From Candidatus Latescibacterota bacterium (GTDB taxonomy: Bacteria; Latescibacterota; UBA2968; UBA8231): 37,460 nt of DNA. Below the pieces are notes generated by a model that worked only from the letters and a program-made list of their open reading frames with translations, had not been told where the DNA came from and did not search any database. Positions 1 to 8,524 of the stretch are shown one piece after another. Within the stretch, counting starts at the first letter, position 1. Each line of letters starts with the position of its first letter. The position numbers and the translations under genes are program-made. The stretch covers positions 1 to 37,460 of the forward strand of contig JAJEIO010000031.1 in the NCBI GenBank assembly GCA_022827835.1. Direction: 5' to 3'.

Positions 1-189
1 TTGACGCTGGGTCACTTGCCCCAACCCGGCCGGGTTGGCAAACACCGCATCGGCGTTGTCGGCCACCGCCACAAAGCTGTTGCCCAACCCCTGAGCGCGA
101 GCTCCCGAGCCTACATTCTGAATGTTCACAACCCCATCGCTGGCGGTTGCCAGCAGGGCCGCACAGGTGATGCTAATTGCAATTTTCAT
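1..189 (-). CDS. PorV/UPF0164-like outer-membrane protein (N-terminal part, runs off the window)
   Basis: Only the first 63 codons are in the window; the gene continues past base 1. The ATG at 189 follows an AGGAGG ribosome site about 7 bases upstream. Residues 1-20 form a hydrophobic signal peptide. The mature part carries GARAQGLGNSFVAVADNADA followed by VFANPAGLG, the hallmark of PorV/PorQ/UPF0164 and FadL-like beta-barrels (G(A/T)RA-GxGxAFVAxADDAxAxxxNPAGL). Such proteins sit in the outer membrane, and several serve type IX secretion or hydrophobic transport; which role applies cannot be read from this fragment. A good promoter lies at 238-267. Confidence 0.8.
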   Translation of the reverse strand, partial: MKIAISITCAALLATASDGVVNIQNVGSGARAQGLGNSFVAVADNADAVFANPAGLGQVTQRQ

Positions 190-237
190 ACGCTTGCCTC
201 CTCCGCTTGGTGAGATGCGCTTGTAATGTATTGTCAT

Positions 238-267
238 ATTATAAATATATAAACTATCAACCGTCAA
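238..267 (-). promoter_or_regulatory. sigma-70-like promoter of the PorV-like gene
   Basis: On the minus strand a -35 TTGACG (262-267) is separated by 18 bases from a perfect -10 TATAAT (238-243). The predicted start near 231 gives a leader of about 40 bases that ends in the AGGAGG site of the gene at 189. It lies in an AT-rich stretch that also separates the divergent cysC. No equally good plus-strand promoter was seen for cysC. Confidence 0.6.
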
Positions 268-374
268 CAAAATAGTCCCGCTCGCGCCTAGGCCACTTCC
301 TTGACGAATCAAGGCCGTATGGTCGTTATTATAAGTTTTCTATGGAACTTATCTCTAAACTCACGAGGTGAACT

Positions 375-995
375 TTGACCGCTATTAAAGCGACCAATAT
401 CGTCCGGCACGAGGGCCATGTCAGCCGCCCACAACGCGAAAGCCTGTTGGGCCAACAAGGGGTCTTGCTCTGGCTGACGGGTTTGCCAAGTTCGGGCAAA
501 AGCACGGTAGCCTATACAGTTGAACACGCTTTGGCCGCCCGCGGCCATTTGGCCTATGTGCTAGATGGCGACAATATCCGCTTTGGGCTCAATAAAAATT
601 TGGGCTTTTCCGCCGACGACCGGGCGGAAAATATCCGGCGGATCGGCGAGGTAGGAAAGCTCTTTGTCGATGGGGGTTTCCTAACCCTCGCCAGCTTTGT
701 CAGCCCCTATCGAGCCGACCGCGACGGAGTGCGGGCGCTGATGGCAGAGGGCGATTTCGTCGAAATTTTTGTCAATACTCCAATTGAGCTGTGTGAAGAG
801 CGCGATCCCAAGGGCCTGTACAAAAAAGCCCGAGTCGGTGAAATACCCAATTTTACCGGTGTTTCAGACCCTTATGAAGAACCTGAAAAGCCTGAATTGA
901 TCATCGAAACCGACACAGCAACGCCCCCGGAGGCGGCCGCGCAGGTCATCGATCTATTAGAGAAAATGGGCAAAATTCAACCCATACAGGCTTGA
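375..995 (+). CDS. cysC: Adenylylsulfate (APS) kinase
   Basis: Cytoplasmic kinase that converts APS plus ATP to the sulfate donor PAPS. The 206 residues match the family's usual size. Visible features are Walker A GLPSSGKST (36-44), LDGDNIR (63-69), the SPYRADRD loop (about 109-116) that contacts APS, and the C-terminal KARVGEIPNFTGVSDPYE block. The TTG start is chosen because GAGGTG lies just upstream and no earlier in-frame start is better. No sulfate adenylyltransferase (CysD/N or Sat) is in the window. The gene stands alone, followed by a strong hairpin, so PAPS here may serve sulfation rather than assimilation, but that is inference. Confidence 0.93.
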   Translation: MTAIKATNIVRHEGHVSRPQRESLLGQQGVLLWLTGLPSSGKSTVAYTVEHALAARGHLAYVLDGDNIRFGLNKNLGFSADDRAENIRRIGEVGKLFVDGGFLTLASFVSPYRADRDGVRALMAEGDFVEIFVNTPIELCEERDPKGLYKKARVGEIPNFTGVSDPYEEPEKPELIIETDTATPPEAAAQVIDLLEKMGKIQPIQA

Positions 996-1027
996 ACAAA
1001 CCCACCCAGCCTATTCCTTCCGCCATG

Positions 1028-1055
1028 CAGCAGGGGATCGCTAGATCCCCTGCTG
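1028..1055. terminator. Perfect 12-bp inverted repeat between cysC and the flippase-like gene
   Basis: CAGCAGGGGATC (1028-1039) and its exact complement (1044-1055) flank a 4-base GCTA loop. It lies 33 bases after the cysC stop and 17 bases before the next start. The following sequence is only modestly T-rich, so as an intrinsic terminator it is incomplete. It could also be an operator or a processed RNA hairpin. Confidence 0.5.
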
Positions 1056-1071
1056 TGCGTTTGCCTGCGCG

Positions 1072-2106
1072 ATGCACAAGATGCTGAAACAAGCCCTCCA
1101 GTACGGGCTGAGCTTAGGCCTAATGGGGCTTTTTATTTATTGGGCCTTTGAGGGAATAAACCGCGGCGAACTCTGGGATGCCATGACCGGCCTTTCACCG
1201 GTTTGGGCCGCGGTCATGTGCGTCGCAACGCTGGGGACCTTGGCCTTGCGGGCTTGGCGCTGGCTGGTCCTGATGCGGCCCTTTGCGCCACAAGTAAGCA
1301 ATCTCAACGCGTCGCTCGCCTTAGCTATATGCTATGCGGCCAATGTGGCCGTGCCGCGCTCGGGCGAGGTTCTGAGATGCGTCAGCCTCAAGTGGACCAC
1401 TGGGGCGAGCATCAGCGCCTTGATGGCCACAATAGTGGTGGAGCGCATTCTCGATCTGTTTTGGCTCATCGTCTTGTTCTGGCTCATCGTCTATATAGAT
1501 ATTGCCCTGCCCGTACTTTGGATGCCGGGTGGAGCCGATCGGGACACCGTCGGCCTACTAGCCCTAGCCGGCTGCTTAGTTGCACTGGGTGCCTTGGTCT
1601 TGGTATCGGTTTATCGGGAAAAAATTTTAGCTGTAATTCGCCCGCTACTCGCACGGCGTGCTTGGGGAAGCGGCGAGCGGGTCCTCGAAATCATCGAGAC
1701 CTTCATCGGCGGGCTTTCCGCCCTGCGACAACAACCGACGGCGTACTTTGAAATTATAGTCAGCTCGGTCCTCCTCAACGCAGCCTATGTATTTATTATC
1801 TACGCGGCTTTTGTCGGCATGGGCTTGGACCAGACATACGACCTCGACGCAGTAGCGGCGCTAGTAGTCATGGCCATATCGTCTATCGGAGTGATCATTC
1901 CAACGCCTGGAGGAATCGGTTCGTATCACTTCCTCTTTGGCGAGGCCATGCATCGCCTCTATACGGTGCCCCTTGCCACCGCTTTGGCCTGCGCCACGTT
2001 GACTCATGCTTTAGCGAATCTGACCTATATTCTCGTCGGCGGCCCAACCCTACTGTGGCAATGGCAGCGGAGCCGACAGGGTAGTTCAGAAGATCCAGAC
2101 GATTAG
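1072..2106 (+). CDS. Lysylphosphatidylglycerol-synthase-TM/UPF0104 family membrane protein
   Basis: Polytopic inner-membrane protein of 344 residues with about eight hydrophobic segments, of the PF03706 (LPG_synthase_TM, YbhN/AglD-like) family. Diagnostic stretches are ALRAWRWLVLMRP (about 58-70), the AVPRSGEVLR motif, VVERILDLFW, and the conserved PTPGGIGSYH near residue 280. Members act as lipid flippases or as membrane halves of enzymes that modify phospholipids or glycolipids; there is no soluble aminoacyl-transferase domain here. The ATG has no clear ribosome site, and a second in-frame ATG follows three codons later. Its 3' end overlaps the convergent DUF350 gene by 21 bases. Confidence 0.85.
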   Translation: MHKMLKQALQYGLSLGLMGLFIYWAFEGINRGELWDAMTGLSPVWAAVMCVATLGTLALRAWRWLVLMRPFAPQVSNLNASLALAICYAANVAVPRSGEVLRCVSLKWTTGASISALMATIVVERILDLFWLIVLFWLIVYIDIALPVLWMPGGADRDTVGLLALAGCLVALGALVLVSVYREKILAVIRPLLARRAWGSGERVLEIIETFIGGLSALRQQPTAYFEIIVSSVLLNAAYVFIIYAAFVGMGLDQTYDLDAVAALVVMAISSIGVIIPTPGGIGSYHFLFGEAMHRLYTVPLATALACATLTHALANLTYILVGGPTLLWQWQRSRQGSSEDPDD

Positions 2107-2928
2107 GATCGATCCGCCCACGTAGCCGAAGGCTTCTATCAGCCCGGCCCCCACATTCGGCTGCTCCTCAACCTGTTCGGCACCCAAGCGCACGCTGGGG
2201 GCCAAGAGCATATTGGTCAACTTGTGGATGACGTAGAGCGCGACAAAACCAAAAACCACGTCCACGCCAAAAATTTGGAGGCTTTCGATCCATCCTGCGT
2301 AGTCGCCAGCCACGGCGATGCTGACGATATTGCCCATGCCCACCAGTACGCCGCCGAAGGCCAAGCCGACCGCGGCATTGTCGCGCTCTAGTTCGCGGTG
2401 AATCGAATGTGGGGTAATCCACTCGTAGAGCAGCCCAGCCACTATCAGCACCACTTGCGCCAGCAGCCAGAAAACCACCCCGCTCCACAGCGGTCCTTCC
2501 CCCAGTACAATGGCCAGCACGATCAGGCCATTGGCAATGTGCATCCCCGCCTCGACAAAGGCCGTCCCCACATTCTGATCCTCGATGACCTCCTTGCGGT
2601 TGTCGAAGTGGAACAGAAGCGCCCGCTCACATAGAACGCCGGCGATGACCATCAAGACAATCGCCAAGAGACCGTACTGGGCGATGCCAATCAAGTCGGC
2701 TTGCCAGCCGAGCGAAGAGCCGCTCAACGCCCCCCCCAGAGCTAGGCAAATCCCAAAGAAATAGCCGCCCACCGCAACGGCCAGCGCGTGGTTGTTGCGG
2801 CCGAAGAGTTCACCTTTGAGATCGACTCGGCGAAAAACCCGGGCATAGACCTGCTTGGCGACAAAGAGCAGGATGAAAGCCTCTAAGAGATAGACTAGAG
2901 TCTGAGCCATCGTCATTAGAATATCCAC
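2086..2928 (-). CDS. DUF350/UPF0719 (YjfL-type) membrane protein with four repeat units
   Basis: Inner-membrane protein of 280 residues. The GTG at 2928 is chosen because AGGGGG lies about 7 bases upstream; a longer reading would run back into the upstream lipoprotein gene. A recurring N-x-A/V-containing block is visible four times: NNHALAVAVGG (45-55), QNVGTAFVEAG (118-128), DNAAVGLAFGG (183-193) and PNVGAGLIEAFG (257-268), each leading into a hydrophobic segment. This is a tandem duplication of the DUF350 unit. In E. coli the family member YjfL is encoded beside the PspA paralogue YjfJ, matching the context here. Last gene of the minus-strand run; molecular function unknown. Confidence 0.85.
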   Translation of the reverse strand: MDILMTMAQTLVYLLEAFILLFVAKQVYARVFRRVDLKGELFGRNNHALAVAVGGYFFGICLALGGALSGSSLGWQADLIGIAQYGLLAIVLMVIAGVLCERALLFHFDNRKEVIEDQNVGTAFVEAGMHIANGLIVLAIVLGEGPLWSGVVFWLLAQVVLIVAGLLYEWITPHSIHRELERDNAAVGLAFGGVLVGMGNIVSIAVAGDYAGWIESLQIFGVDVVFGFVALYVIHKLTNMLLAPSVRLGAEQVEEQPNVGAGLIEAFGYVGGSILIVWIF

Positions 2929-2938
2929 TGCGTTCCCC

Positions 2939-3640
2939 CTATTTTCCAAAGCGCGAGGAACCGCGTCCCCACCCGGAGGTGGTGCGGCCCATGCGGTTTT
3001 TGACCTGGCCACTAAAGGCCTGCCGGCGGCTTTGCTGGCGCTGGTAGAATTGCGGTCGCGTCTTTTGGGTTTGAGAACCGCGCGACCCAAAAGTGGGCTG
3101 CCCACCTTTTACCGGCCCGTAGTACGGACGTCCCCTTTCCCGGTTGCGGCGGTAGTCCTCCCAATCGCCACGACCAACGCCCCATCCTCCCATTAAGCTG
3201 CTCATCAGCGCGTACTGGCCGTAAAATTGCCAAAACCCACCGCCTCCCCAAAACCCGTACTGGGGATTGCCGACGTACTGATAACCAGGCGGGTGCGCTT
3301 GACTAGCGCCGGTGCGGCGACCGTCAAGCGACTTGGAGGCCACGACCATGCCGACGTACTTCTCGTAGCGATAAAATGTCTCTTCGCGGACTTCCATCCA
3401 ATCGGTACGGCGCTCCTCGTACACGATGGTATCGCGCCCGGCGACGCGCTGTCCCGCAGCCGTCAACACCTGAAAGCGCAGGGCGTAGTCGGGAAAAAAC
3501 GAGCCTTCGATACGAGTATCATCGACGATCAGCGAGTACTCGGGATAGCGATCTAAGTCGCGTATTAGCTCCCGCACCGGGTCTTTTGACCCGCAGGCGA
3601 TCAGGCCCCAGAGCGCCAAGGCCGCTACGCGCCAAGCCAT
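2939..3640 (-). CDS. Putative lipoprotein with Gly/Arg/Gln-rich tail
   Basis: 233 residues. Residues 1-15 are a hydrophobic leader ending in LIAC (13-16), a good lipobox, so Cys16 is probably lipidated. Residues 20-110 look like a folded domain (RDLDRYPEYSLIVDDTRIEG, then RFQVLTAAGQ). From about 115 onward the protein is Gly, Trp, Tyr, Arg and Gln rich and probably disordered. The start lies one base after the stop of the DUF4178 gene, and ten bases separate its stop from the DUF350 start, so translation is probably coupled. Comparable small lipoproteins accompany DUF4178/DUF350 genes. I recognise no enzymatic motif. Confidence 0.75.
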   Translation of the reverse strand: MAWRVAALALWGLIACGSKDPVRELIRDLDRYPEYSLIVDDTRIEGSFFPDYALRFQVLTAAGQRVAGRDTIVYEERRTDWMEVREETFYRYEKYVGMVVASKSLDGRRTGASQAHPPGYQYVGNPQYGFWGGGGFWQFYGQYALMSSLMGGWGVGRGDWEDYRRNRERGRPYYGPVKGGQPTFGSRGSQTQKTRPQFYQRQQSRRQAFSGQVKNRMGRTTSGWGRGSSRFGK

Positions 3641-3641
3641 T

Positions 3642-4190
3642 TCAAGTGCCCTCCTCCACCGGCAGGATGTCGGTGAATTGGTATTCCTCTACTTCCGAAC
3701 CCGCGTATGCGGCAAAGTCTCGCTCGCCCCACTGACTGATAAAAAGCACTTTGCCCTCTTCCCCTTCAAACGACCAGTTGACAAATTCGCGCTCCGCATC
3801 GGTGCCGTCTTTGCGGTACAGGCCCGCGTCGCTCGTGCTCCCCGCGTATTCATCACCCTCAAACCGCACAGTTTCAGGCGGGTCGCCATCGGCAATGATC
3901 GCCGCGGCAATATCGCCTTCGATTTCGTTGATGCCAATCGCCCGCGTTAAAGTCCAATAGGCTTTGCCGTCTTCTATGGCGCGTTCGAGGAAGCGCACCT
4001 GACCATCGGCCTGCAATTCCCATTCCTCAGTGCTGTAGCCTTCGTAGTCATAGCTTCCACGGCCTGTAACCTGCCAAGTTTTGAGGTCGTAATCGACGAG
4101 AAAGCCTACCTTCATGGTGCTGAGCGAATACTCCTGATAGGTCGATTCGTCCTCGTCTTGGCGACCCCCGAACCATTTCCTTAAACCCAT
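3642..4190 (-). CDS. DUF4178 domain protein
   Basis: 182 residues, without signal peptide or membrane segment. The pattern MKVGFLVDYDLKTWQVTGRG, then YDYEGYSTEEWEL and VRFLERA, matches DUF4178 (small beta-rich domain, typically VGDxVxYDLxxWxV and EWxL). Family members are regularly encoded with membrane-anchored aminopropyltransferases, DUF350 proteins and PspA, as here. It starts 13 bases after the spermidine-synthase-like stop and ends one base before the lipoprotein start. Biochemical role unknown; a cytosolic partner of the membrane enzyme is a reasonable guess. Confidence 0.8.
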   Translation of the reverse strand: MGLRKWFGGRQDEDESTYQEYSLSTMKVGFLVDYDLKTWQVTGRGSYDYEGYSTEEWELQADGQVRFLERAIEDGKAYWTLTRAIGINEIEGDIAAAIIADGDPPETVRFEGDEYAGSTSDAGLYRKDGTDAEREFVNWSFEGEEGKVLFISQWGERDFAAYAGSEVEEYQFTDILPVEEGT

Positions 4191-4203
4191 CTGGCATGTC
4201 CTT

Positions 4204-5724
4204 TCAAAACTGAGTACCCATACTCTGTCGATAATAACGCGCTAGCACCGGCCTATCAAGTCGGTTGGCCTGCACGGGCAAGCGGGCCATATCGCCGTCG
4301 AACACCGCGAGGGCACCCCAGACTTGGCGGTCGATATAGCGCGTGGGAACGGCGAAGGCGACCATCGTCGGGTCTAGTCCAGCGGGTCCTGCCAAGTGGA
4401 ATCCCCACTCGCCAAAAGAGGGCACGTGCAAGTGATAGGAGTGGACGGCAAAGCCCGCTTCCTCCAAGGCGGCGGCAACGCTCCAGTATGCTTCGCGCAC
4501 GTGGTACGGGCTAGAAGCCTGAGTCGCCAAGACGCCTTGTGGGCTGAGTAACTTGCGGCACAGCCTATAGGCCTCGACCGAATAGAGTTTGGCCAAGCTC
4601 TCCTCTCGGGGATCGGGCAAGTCGATTAGTATCGCGCCATACAGCATGTGTTCGCGCTGCAAAAAGACAAAACCATCTTCGTTGACCACGCGAACTTGGC
4701 GGCGGTTCAAGGCATTGTCGTTCAGTCGAGTCAGGTGGATATTGCGCTGGGCCAACCGCGTTACCGCCGGGTCGAGATCGACTAAATCGACGTGCTCAAC
4801 CTCCTCGTATTTTAGCACTTCCCGCGCCGTCAGCCCATCCCCTCCCCCGATGATGAGAACCCTTTCGCGAGAGGGAGCCAGCGCCATAGCCGGATGAACT
4901 AGGGCCTCGTGATAGCGGTGCTCGTCAATGGAGGCGAATTGCAAGTGCCCGTTGAGATAGAGCCGCAGGTGTCCGTCGCGCTGGGTCAGGACAATTTGCT
5001 GGTAGGCCGATTGCTCGCTGTGGACGATGCGATCTTCGTACAGGTCACTTTCCCACCGCGCCCGCAACCCTTCCCCCTGCCAGGCCAACGCCCCTAGGGT
5101 CGCAATAACCACAAGCGCTTGCGCCCCTAGCGAGTGGAAGGCGCGTTGCTCTAGCAACACCCCCTTAAACGCAAGCACCACACCGAGGCCGAGGCCAGCG
5201 TTGACCAAACCGGCGACCAATGCCGTATGCAGGCTGCCGAGAAAAGGCAACAGGATGTATGGGAAAAGCAACGAGGCCAACAAGGCCCCTAGATAATCGA
5301 GAGACAAAACATTCGATAACGCAGCGCGTAGCGTACCGTGACCGCGCAACAGCCGGGTGATCAGCGGCACTTCCAAGCCGATCAACGCGCCAATCGCCGT
5401 GCTCAACGCCAACATGCCGACTCTAAAGTGGTCGGTGTATCCATAGAGTACGTAGAGCACGCCAACCGAAACCCCACCCAAAAGTCCCAGCCAAATCTCT
5501 AGCTGGGCTAGTCGCATCAACAGTAAGTCGTCGGTGACAAAGCGCGAAAGCCAAGAGCCAAGCCCCATCGCGGCGAGAAAAAAGCCGATGGTCAGGGAAA
5601 ACTGCTCGACGCTATTGCCGAGGAAGTAGGACGACACACTGCCGATGAGTAGCTGATAGACGATGGCGCAGACCGCGGCCGAGAAAATGGCCACTAGCAA
5701 AAACAGCGCACCCAGCCTAGGCAT
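4204..5724 (-). CDS. Membrane-anchored polyamine aminopropyltransferase (SpeE-like)
   Basis: 506 residues. Residues 1-215 hold about seven membrane segments; residues 225-480 are a spermidine-synthase-type Rossmann domain. Visible are YHE (271-273), the nucleotide-binding GGGDG (293-297), the acidic LVDLDPA (314-320) and ILIDLPDPREES, which supplies the catalytic Asp pair typical of aminopropyltransferases. Such enzymes transfer aminopropyl from decarboxylated S-adenosylmethionine to a polyamine; the membrane form may modify another amine at the membrane face. The ATG at 5724 is preferred over upstream starts because GGGAGGG lies 7 bases before it; the gene then overlaps the oxidoreductase stop by 8 bases. 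No decarboxylase (SpeD) is in the window. Confidence 0.88.
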   Translation of the reverse strand: MPRLGALFLLVAIFSAAVCAIVYQLLIGSVSSYFLGNSVEQFSLTIGFFLAAMGLGSWLSRFVTDDLLLMRLAQLEIWLGLLGGVSVGVLYVLYGYTDHFRVGMLALSTAIGALIGLEVPLITRLLRGHGTLRAALSNVLSLDYLGALLASLLFPYILLPFLGSLHTALVAGLVNAGLGLGVVLAFKGVLLEQRAFHSLGAQALVVIATLGALAWQGEGLRARWESDLYEDRIVHSEQSAYQQIVLTQRDGHLRLYLNGHLQFASIDEHRYHEALVHPAMALAPSRERVLIIGGGDGLTAREVLKYEEVEHVDLVDLDPAVTRLAQRNIHLTRLNDNALNRRQVRVVNEDGFVFLQREHMLYGAILIDLPDPREESLAKLYSVEAYRLCRKLLSPQGVLATQASSPYHVREAYWSVAAALEEAGFAVHSYHLHVPSFGEWGFHLAGPAGLDPTMVAFAVPTRYIDRQVWGALAVFDGDMARLPVQANRLDRPVLARYYRQSMGTQF

Positions 5725-7366
5725 CCTCAAGCCCTCCCAGCGAGGAAGAATACGCCACGCCGAGACAGTCCATGGCCCGCTCCGCCGCCAGAATGCCGGA
5801 AAATATGGCTTCTTCGCACAGGGGTAGCCCCGTCGCATCGCACGAAGCAAAAAATATCCGCTCCATTGGCTGCTGTCGCCAACCAGCCATCGGCCCCCAC
5901 AGCGACCCAAGACTGGGCCGCATCATTCCGTGCCCCCAGCGGTACAGATCAACGCGCTCTACGAGGTCGTCTAGCTCTGGGTGAACTCGGCGCAAATCGG
6001 CCATGATCTGTTCAGCCCAGAATGAGTGGTCCTGTGCGAGCAAGGTGTGCCGGGCATCCGCGAGTTGATCGACAAAGGGCCAATAGTACATCAACACGCG
6101 ACCGTCGCCCTGCTGATGATCGGCGACTACATAGCCCAGCGATGGGCTGTCGTACAAGACATTGTCCCAAGTAGTCTGCTGGTCCGAGAGCGGCTCTTTG
6201 AGAAAAATCGCCGCCACCAACCACGGGCTGTACTCAATAGCTGCCATAGCCTGGGCTTGTGTATCTGGCAAGCCCACGATCGCGTAGGGAGCTGTGTGGA
6301 GCTTGCCGGCGTACACCACCGCCCGGGCGGTCAGTTGCCGTTTTTCCCCGGTCGCCAAGTCGATGTATCCCAACCGCACCTGCGACCGCTCCTCGGTTAG
6401 ACGAGCCACTAGCGCCTGTCGCTTTATCTCGTTCTTTCCCAATCTATTAGCGAGTTGTGTAACGAGGTGCCCATTGCCATCAGGCCACGTCAGCGTGTGG
6501 GCCGGGTACGCTTCGTGTACTCGGTAGTCGTAGAATCTACAGGCATAGTAGTGAATCCCGGCCCAAGCCGAGACTTGGGCTGCCGTGCTGCCATAGTCGT
6601 CGCGGCAGGCGTAATCGACCAGCCAGCGGAGCCGATCGTCGTGCCATCCCTCTTCGCGGAGATACTGGGCCATGCTGATCTGGTCCAAACGCCTCACTCT
6701 GAGATCGGCCGTGCTGTAGCGCAAGGGCATAGCAAAGGCCCGACGACCGTCCCGACCGCGGTGCAAGGCCCAGCTCAGCATCTCGTCTTCAAAGCGCAAC
6801 AATGCTTCGCGCTCCCGTCCCGATGCGTCGATAAACGGATCTAATCCATCGGTCCAGCGACCTCGATAGAAGAGCCGCTCGTGCGGCCAGCGCAGCATCG
6901 TCCCAGCGGCGACCATGGGCTTATTCGCCGCGTCGTAGCCGTCGATGACGCCTAGATCTTGCAGTATTTCGTGGATGCAGTCGGCTTCGGCAGGAGGGAT
7001 GTTGATGTAGTGAGCGCCCCAAGGGAATACCTGATCGCCCCATTGGCCGCTGCGACTGGTACCTCCTAGCTGGTCTTCGAGGTCGAGGAGGAGAATCCGC
7101 TCCACCCCCGACCGGCGCAACTTCCACGCCGCAGCCAAGCCGGAGATCCCACCGCCGACAATGGCGATATCGCACGCGTGGTCGGCCGGGGTAAAATCTG
7201 CCCAAGAATGCACATCGCGCAGTAGGTGCCCACGCGGCGGTCCTTGGTTGACGATCCGCCCGGAGATCGGCCGCCGCTGAGGGTCGGACGAGCAACCGCT
7301 GCAGGCGGCCCAGCTACCAGCGGCGGCGAGCGCGCCGAAAAATTGCCTGCGGCTAAGGGACTTCAT
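5717..7366 (-). CDS. Tat-exported FAD-dependent oxidoreductase (amine-oxidase/phytoene-desaturase fold)
   Basis: 549 residues. The N-terminus SRRQFFGALAAAGSWAACSG is a twin-arginine signal with a following lipobox-like Cys, so the enzyme is probably exported folded with its flavin and perhaps lipid-anchored. A classic FAD-binding Rossmann motif IVGGGISGLAAAWKLRRSG lies near residue 70 and LLLDLEDQLGGTSRSG near 100. The rest resembles flavin monoamine oxidase and phytoene dehydrogenase proteins. Directly followed, with overlap, by the aminopropyltransferase gene and preceded by pspA. Oxidation of a polyamine or of its product is a context inference; the substrate is unknown. The ribosome site is weak. 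Confidence 0.82.
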   Translation of the reverse strand: MKSLSRRQFFGALAAAGSWAACSGCSSDPQRRPISGRIVNQGPPRGHLLRDVHSWADFTPADHACDIAIVGGGISGLAAAWKLRRSGVERILLLDLEDQLGGTSRSGQWGDQVFPWGAHYINIPPAEADCIHEILQDLGVIDGYDAANKPMVAAGTMLRWPHERLFYRGRWTDGLDPFIDASGREREALLRFEDEMLSWALHRGRDGRRAFAMPLRYSTADLRVRRLDQISMAQYLREEGWHDDRLRWLVDYACRDDYGSTAAQVSAWAGIHYYACRFYDYRVHEAYPAHTLTWPDGNGHLVTQLANRLGKNEIKRQALVARLTEERSQVRLGYIDLATGEKRQLTARAVVYAGKLHTAPYAIVGLPDTQAQAMAAIEYSPWLVAAIFLKEPLSDQQTTWDNVLYDSPSLGYVVADHQQGDGRVLMYYWPFVDQLADARHTLLAQDHSFWAEQIMADLRRVHPELDDLVERVDLYRWGHGMMRPSLGSLWGPMAGWRQQPMERIFFASCDATGLPLCEEAIFSGILAAERAMDCLGVAYSSSLGGLEDA

Positions 7367-7389
7367 CCCATGGGCGCGAGCGACAGCCC

Positions 7390-8100
7390 TTATTTCGCCG
7401 TCTTCATTCTGGCCTTGAGTTGGGCCAGCGAATCATCGACCTGAGCCCCCTTGCTGTCGGCGAGGGCCTTGTCGATCTCGTCTTCAACGGCCGCCCCAGC
7501 GTCTCCCATGTCGCCATAGGCCTCGGCGAGCGCTTCCTGCTCTTCGGCCTTTTCCTTCATCCGTTCGAGCAGGGCCGTGGTGCCCTTTGAGTCGATGTTG
7601 GCCAAGTGCTGGTTGATCTTGCGAGTGGCGTTGGCGGTTTTGGTGCGCGCCTTGAGGGTTACCAGATCGTTTTCGTATGAGGCGATCTTCGACTTCAGAT
7701 CGTTGACATTGCTCTGTAGCTTGTCGGCCATCGCCTGTTGGGCTTGGGCTTGTTGGGAAGATTCTGCGTGCCGACTCTGGGACTCCTCGACGCGGGTCAG
7801 GGCTTCGCGGGCCAAGCGGTCGGCTTCGGCTTCCTCCATCTGGCCAGACTCGGCCTTTTGCAACAGCAGCATAGCCTTGCGCTCGTAGTCTTCGGCGCGC
7901 CGCCGGTGGTCTTCGGACTCGCGGCTGAGCCTGATCGAGATCGCCTTAACCTCGGCGAGGGCTTTGAGGCTGTCCTGCAAGTCCTTTTTTAAGTCGCGGA
8001 TCGCTTGCTCGCTCATCTTGATCGGGTCTTCGAGCTTATCCACCATGGCGTGAGCCTCGGCCTGCCCGGTTTTAAACAAGCGTTGAAATATACCTGCCAT
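7390..8100 (-). CDS. PspA/IM30 family envelope-stress protein (YjfJ-like)
   Basis: 236 residues, almost entirely predicted coiled coil with heptad-rich Ala, Glu, Lys and Gln content. The N-terminal amphipathic helix (MAGIFQRLFKTGQAEAH) and the DPIKMSEQAIRDLKKDLQDS segment are characteristic of PspA/Vipp1, membrane-remodelling ESCRT-III-like proteins that stabilise damaged inner membrane. An AGGAGG-like site precedes the ATG. The DUF2170 gene ends 11 bases upstream, which is the YjfI-YjfJ arrangement of E. coli. No PspF, PspB or PspC homologue is seen, so control is unlikely to follow the classic sigma-54 system. Confidence 0.92.
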   Translation of the reverse strand: MAGIFQRLFKTGQAEAHAMVDKLEDPIKMSEQAIRDLKKDLQDSLKALAEVKAISIRLSRESEDHRRRAEDYERKAMLLLQKAESGQMEEAEADRLAREALTRVEESQSRHAESSQQAQAQQAMADKLQSNVNDLKSKIASYENDLVTLKARTKTANATRKINQHLANIDSKGTTALLERMKEKAEEQEALAEAYGDMGDAGAAVEDEIDKALADSKGAQVDDSLAQLKARMKTAK

Positions 8101-8111
8101 ATCCTATCCTC

Positions 8112-8504
8112 CTATTTGGCGGCGAACCCCAGTAATTCCTCCCCGTGCTCGGCCAAGCCGAGGCTGAGGGAGTTGATCGTGCTTTCCAGTTCGTTTAAGT
8201 CCAAATTCTCCAGCGCCAGCGTGTTGCGATAGAGCAGCGAATCGCCTTCTTCGTTGAGGACGAAGGCACCAAAAACCAAGTCGCGGTTCATCTGCAAAAT
8301 CCGCTTATAGGTGTCGGCAGCCCCAGCAGCGATCTGGAGGATAAGCTGCTCGATCACCAACACCGTATCCTCGCAATCAATAACTAGGTTTTGTACCCCC
8401 CGCTCCTCGTCGTTGACAATGATGATTTCCTCGGCGGGAATCTCCTCGGCAATGGCAAGGCCCAAATCGAGGACGTATTCCTTTACTGTGGCAAAATCAG
8501 CCAT
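8112..8504 (-). CDS. DUF2170 (YjfI-like) protein
   Basis: 130-residue acidic cytosolic protein without membrane segments. It resembles DUF2170/YjfI: DLGLAIAEEIPAEEIIIVND near 14-33, VLVIEQLILQIA, and FGAFVLNEEGDSLLYRNTLALENLDLNEL toward the C-terminus, a fold reminiscent of YbjN and type III secretion chaperones. The ATG is set by GGAGGAAGCTT upstream. Always close to pspA-like genes in known genomes, it is probably a partner or chaperone of PspA; the biochemical role is not established. Confidence 0.82.
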   Translation of the reverse strand: MADFATVKEYVLDLGLAIAEEIPAEEIIIVNDEERGVQNLVIDCEDTVLVIEQLILQIAAGAADTYKRILQMNRDLVFGAFVLNEEGDSLLYRNTLALENLDLNELESTINSLSLGLAEHGEELLGFAAK

Positions 8505-8524
8505 AAGCTTCCTCCAATGCTAGT

